Shown: positions 21,073 through 29,562 of the stretch, piece by piece
Numbering within the stretch: position 1 is the first letter of the stretch
Layout: each line of letters opens with the position of its first letter
From: an uncultured Bacillota bacterium
GTDB taxonomy: Bacteria; Bacillota; Sulfobacillia; JAMDAP01
DNA: 37,479 nucleotides
Direction of reading: 5' to 3'
Assembly: GCA_937868875.1 (NCBI GenBank)
Contig: CALMNP010000213.1
Span: forward strand, 1-37,479
Notes under the pieces: generated by a model
What the model saw: only the letters and a program-made list of their open reading frames with translations
What the model was told of the DNA's origin: nothing
The model's database searches: none
Position numbers and translations under genes: made by a program

Positions 21073-21750
21073 TCACTTCCTGGGAATGGCGGCTACCGCC
21101 AACTGGTCGGCCAGCTCATTCAGTTCGTTGCCGGCGTGGCCCTGGACCTTCACCCAGGTCACACGGCGCTGCTCGGCTTCGGCCCGCAGTTGTCTCCACA
21201 GGTCCTGGTTCTCCACCGGGGCTCCCTTGACGTTCCTCCAGCCGCGAGCTTCCCAGCCGCGGAACCAGTTCTGCAGAAAGGCGTTGACCACATAAGCCGA
21301 GTCACTGTTGATGGTCACCGCACTCCCCGGCGGCGTCTGACGCAGGGCCTCGATGGCGGCGCGCAGCTCCATGCGGTTGTTGGTGGTGGCCTCATCGCCG
21401 CCGGAGAAACTGCGGCCGTCGGTGAAGACCGCGGCCCACCCGCCGCGCTGGGGGCCGGCCGCCTGGTTGTTGGAGCAGGCGCCGTCCACGTAGGCGACGT
21501 AGCCGCTTGCACCGGCCGGCGGGGACGGCGGGGCTGCCGCGGCCGCCGGGGCCGCCGCGGTGTCCCGGGACGAGGCCGCCTTGCGGCGGGAGGGCCTGGA
21601 GGCAGGGGCGGCGGGCTCGCCGGTCAGCCCCAGGGGCGAGCCGCACCAGGGGCAATACCGCAAGGGCGAGCCCTGCAGGGTGGGGAGCCCGGAGACGGGG
21701 TCGGCCAGTTGGGCGCGAGCCCGTTCAAAGTCGTTGCAGCAGGACTTCAT
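21073..21750 (-). CDS. rnhA: Ribonuclease HI with N-terminal Cys-cluster (zinc-ribbon-like) domain
   Basis: VAYVDGACSNNQAAGPQRGGWAAVF...NNRMELRAAIEAL...INSDSAYVVNAF...VKVQGHAGNELNELAD; N-terminal MKSCC...RYCPWCGSPLG and Ala/Pro-rich linker. Confidence 0.92.
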   Translation of the reverse strand: MKSCCNDFERARAQLADPVSGLPTLQGSPLRYCPWCGSPLGLTGEPAAPASRPSRRKAASSRDTAAAPAAAAAPPSPPAGASGYVAYVDGACSNNQAAGPQRGGWAAVFTDGRSFSGGDEATTNNRMELRAAIEALRQTPPGSAVTINSDSAYVVNAFLQNWFRGWEARGWRNVKGAPVENQDLWRQLRAEAEQRRVTWVKVQGHAGNELNELADQLAVAAIPRK

Positions 21751-21827
21751 GGAGTGCTCCTTCCATCCCGGAGGATGGGTCTGTGGTTTGGGGACAGCGC
21801 GGGCGTCTGACGGAGCCGGCGGCCGGA

Positions 21828-24710
21828 TCAGCGGGATACCGGCTCCGGCAGCTCGATGATGCGGGCGCCGGAGGGGTAGCGCCGGGCCGCCTCGACTTCA
21901 CGCTGGTGGCAGCTGAACAGCAGGACCTGGCTGGTACGGCTGAGTTCCACCAGGTGGCCCATGGCCCGCATCAGCCGCTGGTCGTCAAACTGAACGAAGG
22001 TGTCATCCAGCAGGAAGGGCACGGTCTCGCCGCCGCCCGTCAGGAGGCGCGCCATGCCCAGGCGCAGGGCCAGGTAAAACTGGTCCAGGGTGCCTCCGGA
22101 GAGGTCCTCGGCGGCATGAAGTTCACCGTTCTCCGGCACAACCGCGCGCAGGCCGAGCCGGGCGTCCACCCGCACCTCCCTGTACCTGCCTCCGGTGATG
22201 GCGGCGATGGCGGCGGAGGCCGCTTCGTTGAGCCGGGGCGCGAACTCGCGGTGGACCTCTTCCGAGGCGGCTTCGACCTCGGACCTGGCCTGTTCCAGCA
22301 CCCAGCGCCGGTCGTCCAGGCCCTGCCGGGCGATCCGGGCCTCCTCCAATTCGGCCTGCAGCGAGGCGACGTCGGGCAGGTCGCGGTAGGCCTGCTCGAT
22401 GCGCTCTTCCAGGCCGCGAACCTCGGCCTGCTTGCGGGAGCGTTCGGCCCTCAGGGCATCGAGCCGCCGGGCCAGGTCGGAGGGGTCTCCCGACACCGGC
22501 TCCTCCGGTCGGGAAGGCTCCTCGATTTCGCCCAGGGCCTGCTCCAGCGAGGCCTCGTCGCCCTCGGCCAGCGCCTGGCGGAGCACTTCCTCCGCCGTGC
22601 GCCGGGCTGACTCGGCCTCGCGATAGGACTGATAGCTCTGGTAGGCGCGCCGGAACTCGTCCGGGGTGGCCACGCCGGCGGCCCGGAGGACACCGTCCAG
22701 GCGGGTTTGCAGCGAAGACAACTCCGTCTGCTGCGCCGCCAACCGGGACTGGACCTGCTGGATCTGGCGGTCCAGGTCCTCCAGGGCCAGGCGGGTCCGG
22801 CTGTGGGCGGCCCAGACCTGACGAAACTGCCGAATGTGTTCTTCCTGAATGGCCTGCGGGTCAGGGCGGCCTATCCCGGCGGTCGGCGCACCCTCACCCG
22901 GGACGGCGGCCGCCGCAGCCGAGGCCGCACCCTGGGGCAGAGCCGCTGCTACCTGCTGGGCCGCGTCGACGGCTTCGGCCAGGGCCCCGCCTGTTACCTG
23001 GAGAGCCCGGGCAATATTGCGCCGGTCGGTCTCCAGCCGCTCCAGGTCGCGCTCCAAGGACTGGCTCTCCTGCAGCAGCCGCTGACACTCCCGGTTCCTG
23101 GCCTTGAGTTCGGCGGTGCCGGTCACCGCGGCCCCCTGGAGCAGGCCCTCTCGCTCTGCGCGCAGTCCGGCCGCCTGTTCGGCAGCCTGCTGGGCCTGGC
23201 CCTCCAGGGTCTCAAGGGCCAGTGCGGCCTCGCGGGCAGCCTGAAGGGCGGACCCCGGAGGGCGCTTGAGGAGGAGCCACAGGGGAAATGCCGCCACGGC
23301 CGTCAGGGCAACCAGGGGCTGGCGCAGCACCACGGCCAGGCCCAACCCCAGCAGGGCTGCGAGGCCGGAGACCAGGGCGGCAGTCCTGCCGCGGCTGTTC
23401 CGGGCCACCTCCGCCAGCCGCAGGCGCTCCGCCGCCTCGGGCCGGGCCTGGGCCAGGCGAACCTGCTCGGTCTCACTCTGACGGAGGCGGTCGTCCAGTT
23501 CCTCCAGCCGCGTCTCCCACTCCACGCCGCGCTCGGCCAGGGGCCCGAACGCCGCCAGCCGGCTCTTCAAGGCCTCGCGGTCTGCGGCCAGCTTCTGCAG
23601 GCGGGTCTCCCGATCGCGGGCATCGTCCTGCGCCGCGCTGTAGGCGCCGAAGTCCCGTGTGACCTGAGCTTCCAGGTCGGGGTCCAGGGACTGCAGGGGC
23701 TGGAAGGCGGCCAGGGTTCCCTCCGCCTCGGAACGGCGCCGGCGCAGAGACTCCAGAGCGGACTGGGATTCGCGCCCCTCCCGCGCCAGGCGGGAAAGGG
23801 CTTCGGCCAGGGCGGCGACCTCGTCCCGCTGGTCCGCGGGAAAGCCCTGCCAGGCCTGCAGCGAGGCGACCTTCGCCTCCGCCTCGGTCAAAGCCTGCCT
23901 CAGATCCCTCAGGCGCTGCAGCCGTTCCGTCAGGTCCTGCCGGCGCCTGGACGCCAGGTTGCGGCCGGCTTCGGCCTCGCGAGCAGCCAGTTCCTGCTCC
24001 TCTAGCCGGAGGTGTCGCAGACGCGCTTCGTTCCCCAGGTTCTCGTCGCGCACCTGGCAGGCTCGCTGCAACTGACTGTCCAGGGATGCCACCCGCCGGA
24101 CAGCCTGCGCCAGGGGCTTGCCGGAGTCGCGGTCCGGGTGCCCGATCTTGGCCATCTCCTGGTCGAGGAGCTTGATCACGCCGCTGATGGACACGTCCTC
24201 CTGCCCGCCGCCGGCCAGGTTGGCCAGGCGGGCCGTCAGGTCGTGCGTCAGCCCCAGCTTGCCCGCCTCCATCTGCCCGATGCAGGCGGTGGCGGAAAAC
24301 ATCGCGTCGGTAAGGCCCAACTGTTCTTCGGCGAAGAGCAGTTCCTTGCGCCGGTCCTGCCGGAACCGCGAGGTCAGTTCCTGGCCGGTGGCGGCGTCAT
24401 AGAGGCGGATGAAGCCCTTGTCGCCGAAGTCACGCTCGACGCGAAAGGTGGCCCCGCTGTCCAGGCGGTAGAGCAGGACGCCGCGGGGCGATGACCCGTC
24501 CCAGGGGGAGAGGCGCTCCAACTCGGGCAATGGCTGCCGCCGGGCGGCACCGGGCTTCTGCAGGCCGAAGAGCATACCCTGGATGAATCGCATCAGGGTG
24601 GTCTTGCCGGTCTCGTTGGGGCCGTAGATGACGTTGAGGCCGTCGCCGAACTCCAGGCTGAGGCTCTGGAACCGTCCGAACGACGCCACCTGCACCTTGC
24701 GAATCTTCAC
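21828..24710 (-). CDS. SbcC/YhaN-like SMC-type AAA ATPase
   Basis: N-terminal GPNETGKTTLMRFIQGMLFG Walker A, long coiled coils, C-terminal LSGGTLDQFYLALRLGMARLL...PFLLDDTFVQFD; central hydrophobic pair; no CxxC zinc hook. Confidence 0.88.
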   Translation of the reverse strand: MKIRKVQVASFGRFQSLSLEFGDGLNVIYGPNETGKTTLMRFIQGMLFGLQKPGAARRQPLPELERLSPWDGSSPRGVLLYRLDSGATFRVERDFGDKGFIRLYDAATGQELTSRFRQDRRKELLFAEEQLGLTDAMFSATACIGQMEAGKLGLTHDLTARLANLAGGGQEDVSISGVIKLLDQEMAKIGHPDRDSGKPLAQAVRRVASLDSQLQRACQVRDENLGNEARLRHLRLEEQELAAREAEAGRNLASRRRQDLTERLQRLRDLRQALTEAEAKVASLQAWQGFPADQRDEVAALAEALSRLAREGRESQSALESLRRRRSEAEGTLAAFQPLQSLDPDLEAQVTRDFGAYSAAQDDARDRETRLQKLAADREALKSRLAAFGPLAERGVEWETRLEELDDRLRQSETEQVRLAQARPEAAERLRLAEVARNSRGRTAALVSGLAALLGLGLAVVLRQPLVALTAVAAFPLWLLLKRPPGSALQAAREAALALETLEGQAQQAAEQAAGLRAEREGLLQGAAVTGTAELKARNRECQRLLQESQSLERDLERLETDRRNIARALQVTGGALAEAVDAAQQVAAALPQGAASAAAAAVPGEGAPTAGIGRPDPQAIQEEHIRQFRQVWAAHSRTRLALEDLDRQIQQVQSRLAAQQTELSSLQTRLDGVLRAAGVATPDEFRRAYQSYQSYREAESARRTAEEVLRQALAEGDEASLEQALGEIEEPSRPEEPVSGDPSDLARRLDALRAERSRKQAEVRGLEERIEQAYRDLPDVASLQAELEEARIARQGLDDRRWVLEQARSEVEAASEEVHREFAPRLNEAASAAIAAITGGRYREVRVDARLGLRAVVPENGELHAAEDLSGGTLDQFYLALRLGMARLLTGGGETVPFLLDDTFVQFDDQRLMRAMGHLVELSRTSQVLLFSCHQREVEAARRYPSGARIIELPEPVSR

Positions 24711-25891
24711 CGGTTTGCCACCCTCCCTTCAAAGGCGTCAAGGCCGGTGAACAGCACCCGCTGCCAGCGGGCCTGCTCGGCCGGGTCCTGCGTCGCCTCC
24801 AGCTTCGCCAGCAGGCGGCGCACGAAGACGCCTCTCGCCGTCTGTTCCCGGGCCAGCCTGTCCAGGTCATGCTCCGGGTAGGCGGCCGAGGAGAGCCGAA
24901 GGACGTGAAACTCCCCCGCCAGGCGGCGCTGCAGTTGGGCCACGTCGACATCCAGGGAGGGGTCCACGGCGCCGGTCAGTTGAATGCGGTAGAGGTGTCG
25001 GCGGCGCTCCTGCTCGGGCACGGCCTGCAGCACCCGGGCCATGACGTCCTCGGGGCTGACCGCACCGGTGATCGCCACCTCCAGGCTGACGTGCTCGCGC
25101 CGGCCCACAGGGCGAAGCTCCAGGCGGCTCGCGCCCTTGCCGACCTCGCCCACCGCCACGCCGTGCGCCCCGGTCTGGCCGAAGTCCAGGGACTCCGGAC
25201 TCCCTGGGTACTGCGCCACCACCCGCTGCTGTCCGCCCGGCCCGGGGACCGCGGCCACCACCCGAGCCTTGTGGAAGTGCCCCAGGGCCACGTAATCGGC
25301 GCCGGTGGCCAGCACCTCCTCGGGCGTGAGCGGCAGGTAGGGGGACTTGCCGGCCGGCAGGCCGGTAACGTCGGACCCGTGCACCACCACCAGGTTGATG
25401 CGGGAGGGGTCGTCCACCTTGAGGTCGCGCAGCAAGTGGCCCGAGACCTCAAAGCGGTCGAACCCGTAGCCGTAGACCGTCACCGGCAGGGCGGGGCAGC
25501 CCTCCGGCCGGTTGTCATCGTCCAGCCGGACAGCCTCCCAGGCGGGGCCGAAGATGTGCACGTTGGTGGGCCAGGCATGGGTGCGGTAGAAGGAGGTTTC
25601 GGTAGCCGCGTCGTGGTTGCCGGGGGCGATGAACACGCGAATCTCCGGGAGGGAGGCCAGCAGGTCACAGACAAACTTGACGGTGCCCTTGCGCACCGAC
25701 TTCTGCTCCAGCAGGTCGCCGGCCACCAGGAGCACCGACACCTGCTCCTGCGCCGCCATCTCCACGATGCGGCGAAACGTGTCCTTGAGCTCCTCGGTAC
25801 GGTCCCGGGCCGCCGCCGGATCCAGGCCCAGGCCGCTGAAGGCCGTGTCCAGGTGCATGTCCGCCAGGTGCAGGATCTTGATCGTGTCCAT
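24707..25891 (-). CDS. SbcD/YhaO-like metallophosphoesterase (DNA repair exonuclease)
   Basis: MDTIKILHLADMHLDTAF, LLVAGDLLEQKS, FIAPGNHDA, VVVHGSDV, VALGHFHKA. ATG 25891 overlaps the addA stop. Confidence 0.9.
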   Translation of the reverse strand: MDTIKILHLADMHLDTAFSGLGLDPAAARDRTEELKDTFRRIVEMAAQEQVSVLLVAGDLLEQKSVRKGTVKFVCDLLASLPEIRVFIAPGNHDAATETSFYRTHAWPTNVHIFGPAWEAVRLDDDNRPEGCPALPVTVYGYGFDRFEVSGHLLRDLKVDDPSRINLVVVHGSDVTGLPAGKSPYLPLTPEEVLATGADYVALGHFHKARVVAAVPGPGGQQRVVAQYPGSPESLDFGQTGAHGVAVGEVGKGASRLELRPVGRREHVSLEVAITGAVSPEDVMARVLQAVPEQERRRHLYRIQLTGAVDPSLDVDVAQLQRRLAGEFHVLRLSSAAYPEHDLDRLAREQTARGVFVRRLLAKLEATQDPAEQARWQRVLFTGLDAFEGRVANR

Positions 25892-28800
25892 CAGGACACC
25901 TCCCCGTGGCCGGCCAGCGCGCCGCTGGCCCGGCAAAAGTCCCTCTGGGGGCAGGTGAGGCAGTGGTTACCAACCTGGGGGGGATAGTCGGTCAGGCTCC
26001 GGCCTTCGGTCATGGTCGCCACAAGATCCTTGAGCCGGATCTCGATGCCGTCCAGGTCGTCCCCCGCCACAGGTATTCGCAGGCATACGTCGGGCTGCAG
26101 GAAGTAGAGCCAGCAAGCCTCCACTGGCAGCCGCAACAGCCGGTGCGCCACCAGGGCGTAGGTCTCCATTTGAATCCGATACTTGCCGGCGGTCTCCTCC
26201 ACCTCATCCAGGCCGATGGCGTTGGTCTTGAAGTCGATGACCAGATGGCGGCCGTCCGCCGCCGTCACCAGGTTGTCCATGACGCCGCCGACGGAGAGCA
26301 GGGTCCCCGGCAGTCGGTACTGGAAGGCATGCTCGGCCCGGGACAGGCCCGAGGCGATGACCGCGAAGACCTCGCTCCGGAGGTAGCGTTCCAGCAGCGG
26401 CCTTACTTCCTTCTCCGCGGCCCGGGCCCGAGCCTCCTCCGTCAGGCCGGCCTCGCGCAGAACCTGGGCCAGGAGGTCGTCCAGCTGGTCCGGGTGCCGC
26501 AGGCGTTCAGCCACGCGGTGGACCAGATTGCCTCGCGTGATGGCGTCCAGGCCCCTGGCCTCCGTGGCCCGGCCCTGCCCCCGGCCCGCGGGTCGGTCCG
26601 TCGGCAGGCCGAACCGCCGCTCCAGGGCGAACCGTCGGGGACAGCCCTGGTAGGTCATGAGGTCCGTCACGGACCAGGAGACAGGCGACTCCGGGCCAAC
26701 CCCCCCCACCCCGGCGCCAGGTTGCGGAGCCGCACCGGTGTGCCTTCCCCTGTCCGGCAGAAAGCCGGCCGCCTCCAGCAGGTCCGGCGGTGGCTCCGGG
26801 ATGGGTGCGGCGCCGGCGGGGGTCTTCGTCCCCCCCTGGGTTTCGGCGGCCAACAGGCCGGCGATGTCGTCCGGCAGCCACAACCGCACCCGGGCCAGAC
26901 CAGGGGTTATGTCCGGGGGCGCGGCAAAGGGGCGATAGGCCGGTACTCCCTCAGCCCGGGCCGCCTGCAGCTCGTCCGTGTCGGTGATGCCCAGGGCGCG
27001 GCAGAGCCACTCCAGCCAGGAGGCCATCTCCAGGTAGTCGCGGGCGGTGTTGATGCGGCTCCTGGTACCCGCCAGCACCAGCCGGTCCCGGGCCCTGGTG
27101 GTCGCCACATAGAGCACCCGCATGGACTCCTGGCGCTCCAGCCGGCGCTCCTCCTCCTCCAGGCGGCGGCGCAGCCAGGTAGTGCGGCGCTCGCCGTCCG
27201 GCCCCACGGCGGACAGGCCCAGTCCCAGTTCCGGACGGTAGAGCATGCCGCGCAGGGCCTGCTGCGTCCGCGCCAGGTCCGCCACCACCACGACCGGAAA
27301 CTCCAGCCCCTTGGACTGGTGCACGCTCATGAGCTTGACCGTGTCCCCCTGGCCGGACTGAATGGCAGCCTCGCCCTCGCGGGCCTCCCTGTCCTCAAAC
27401 TCCCCCACCAGGGCGATGAACTCGCGAAGCCCCGCCGTCCCCTGGCCGAGCCGCCGGGCCAGGGCCACCAGCTTGCGCAGGTTGGCGATGACCTGCTCGC
27501 CGTCGTGCCCGCCCAGAGCGACCAGGCTGTAGCCCGTCTCCTCCAGGATCGTCTCCAGCAGGTCGGGCAGGGGCAGGCGGGACTGCAGCAGGCGGAAGCG
27601 GGACAGCAGGCGGGAGGCGCGCTGAACCAGCCCCGCCTGGACGGGCTCCAGCCCGGTCGGCGGTGCGGCGAGCCGATCCAGCCAGGACGCAGGGCCCTCC
27701 TGCCGGCGAAGGAGGAACAGGGTCTCATCGGACAGCCCGAAGAAGGGGGAGCGCAGGGCTCCCACCAGGGAGATCTCGTCGGCGGGATTCTCCAGGCCGC
27801 GCAGCAGGTTGAGGCAGTCCCGGACCTCCTGCTTGCCGTAGAAGCCGCGCCCCGACACCACGTAGTAAGGGATGCCCCGCTCCCGCAGGGCCTGCTCGTA
27901 GCGCCCCATGTCCGTAGTGGCCCGCATCAGTACAGCGATGTCGCCGTAGCGCACCGGGTGGTCCTCGACCCGGAAGCTCCCCTCGTCCACCAGGCGGTGG
28001 ACATAAGCCGCCACCGCTTCGGCCTCCAGGGCCACGTCGTCCTGGCGGCTGGAGCCGGAATCGCGGCCCGCCTCGCCATCCTTGAGGGCGCGGGGCAGCA
28101 ACACCTCCACCGGCTGCGCCTGGCCCTGCCCCCCGCCTTCGGCCTCATCCTGCCGGCCCGGCACGGCCTCGTCGTAGTCTTCCCGCATCAGGGCGCGGAA
28201 GAGGTAGTTGCTGAAGTGGATCAGGCCCTGGCGGCTGCGGAAGTTCTCGGCCAGCAGGACCTCCTCGCCCCCGGCCTCGGGAATCTCGCGACGGGCGCGG
28301 CGGAACAGCTCGACCTCGGCCCCTCGGAAGCGATAGATGGACTGCTTGGGGTCACCCACCAGAAACAGGTTGACGGGCCGCCATAACCCGATGATCTCGC
28401 TCTGCAGCGGGTTGGTGTCCTGGTACTCATCCACCATCAGGAAGGGGAGACGCTGCCGCAGGTCGCTCGCTACCTCTCCGCGCCGCAGCAGGTCCCGGGC
28501 CAGGATCTGCAGGTCGGAGAAGTCCAGGGCGCCGGCTCGCAGCTTCCTCTCCCGGTAGAGGCCGTGAGCCGACTGCAGCAGGCGCCCGGCCGCCAGCGAG
28601 GCGGGGGCGACGGACAGGCCCCAGACCACATCCTGAAAGGTCTCCAGGGGCTCCGCCAGGGCCTCGATCTCGGCCAGCAGCGAGCGGGTGTTGCGGCTGA
28701 CCACCTTGCCCAAGGGCTCCAGCCATTCCAGTAGGGCCAGGTCCTCCGGGCCCGGATCCCGGTCCTCCGCCGCTGCAACCAGCAGTCGTTCCAGGGCCAG

Positions 28801-29562
28801 GGCGGCCCGGTCCCAGCGCGTCTGCAGCTCGACCGCCTGCTCGGCGGCTCTGGCATTGGTCTTGCCCTTGCCGTCGCCGGCCCGGGCCTTGAGCCCTGCC
28901 AGCAGGCCGGCCACGCCCTCGGTGATGGCGCGGGCCAGGTCCGGCAGAAAGCGGCGGCTCTCCTGCAAGGAACGGGCCGTGGCGGCGGCCGCCTCGTCGG
29001 GCTCCAGCCCGTGCTCCCGCAGCCGGCCATAGACGCCGGACAGCTCGCGCAGGAGCGTGCCCCGGGCGTACAGGGACAGGAGTTGCCCCACCCCTTCGTC
29101 GCCCTGTTCCGCCAGGCTCAGCAGGCTCTGGTCCAGGGCCTCGTGCAGCCAGAGCGCCGCCTCCATCTCCTCCAGGACGCTGAACTGCGGGTCGACCTCG
29201 GCCTCCACCGGGTACTCCCGCAGCAGCTGCGTGCAGAAGCTGTGGATGGTGGTGATGCGTGCCTGCTCCAGATCGCGCTTGCGCCGCTCCCAGAGGACGG
29301 CCTGTTCGCCGGAGGCTGCAGCCGCCGCCTGCTCCAGGGCCTGCCGCAGGCGCTCCTTCATCTCCAGGGCCGCCTTGTTGGTAAAGGTCAGGGCCACCAC
29401 CTGGTCCAGCTCCGCCAGGCCCTGTTCCAGCAGCCCCAAGACCCGGGTGATGAGCACCCGGGTCTTGCCCGCGCCGGCGCCGGCCGTCACCACCAGATGG
29501 CGGTCGAACGTGGTGGCCGCCCGCTCCTGGGAGGCCGTCAGCTCAGTCGGCACGGGGCTCAC
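25891..29562 (-). CDS. addA: AddA helicase-nuclease subunit (UvrD-type helicase plus PD-(D/E)XK)
   Basis: LVVTAGAGAGKTRVL, VALTFTNKAALEMKERL, MVDEYQDTNPLQ, GDPKQSIYRFRGAEVELF; C-terminal nuclease GGVMDNLVTAADGRHLVIDFKTN. Confidence 0.95.
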   Translation of the reverse strand: MSPVPTELTASQERAATTFDRHLVVTAGAGAGKTRVLITRVLGLLEQGLAELDQVVALTFTNKAALEMKERLRQALEQAAAAASGEQAVLWERRKRDLEQARITTIHSFCTQLLREYPVEAEVDPQFSVLEEMEAALWLHEALDQSLLSLAEQGDEGVGQLLSLYARGTLLRELSGVYGRLREHGLEPDEAAAATARSLQESRRFLPDLARAITEGVAGLLAGLKARAGDGKGKTNARAAEQAVELQTRWDRAALALERLLVAAAEDRDPGPEDLALLEWLEPLGKVVSRNTRSLLAEIEALAEPLETFQDVVWGLSVAPASLAAGRLLQSAHGLYRERKLRAGALDFSDLQILARDLLRRGEVASDLRQRLPFLMVDEYQDTNPLQSEIIGLWRPVNLFLVGDPKQSIYRFRGAEVELFRRARREIPEAGGEEVLLAENFRSRQGLIHFSNYLFRALMREDYDEAVPGRQDEAEGGGQGQAQPVEVLLPRALKDGEAGRDSGSSRQDDVALEAEAVAAYVHRLVDEGSFRVEDHPVRYGDIAVLMRATTDMGRYEQALRERGIPYYVVSGRGFYGKQEVRDCLNLLRGLENPADEISLVGALRSPFFGLSDETLFLLRRQEGPASWLDRLAAPPTGLEPVQAGLVQRASRLLSRFRLLQSRLPLPDLLETILEETGYSLVALGGHDGEQVIANLRKLVALARRLGQGTAGLREFIALVGEFEDREAREGEAAIQSGQGDTVKLMSVHQSKGLEFPVVVVADLARTQQALRGMLYRPELGLGLSAVGPDGERRTTWLRRRLEEEERRLERQESMRVLYVATTRARDRLVLAGTRSRINTARDYLEMASWLEWLCRALGITDTDELQAARAEGVPAYRPFAAPPDITPGLARVRLWLPDDIAGLLAAETQGGTKTPAGAAPIPEPPPDLLEAAGFLPDRGRHTGAAPQPGAGVGGVGPESPVSWSVTDLMTYQGCPRRFALERRFGLPTDRPAGRGQGRATEARGLDAITRGNLVHRVAERLRHPDQLDDLLAQVLREAGLTEEARARAAEKEVRPLLERYLRSEVFAVIASGLSRAEHAFQYRLPGTLLSVGGVMDNLVTAADGRHLVIDFKTNAIGLDEVEETAGKYRIQMETYALVAHRLLRLPVEACWLYFLQPDVCLRIPVAGDDLDGIEIRLKDLVATMTEGRSLTDYPPQVGNHCLTCPQRDFCRASGALAGHGEVS

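Noticed and set aside
25906-28386. 826-aa plus-strand ORF antisense to addA
   Set aside because: Shadow ORF caused by GC-biased third positions; low-complexity Gln/Gly/His/Ala-rich translation.
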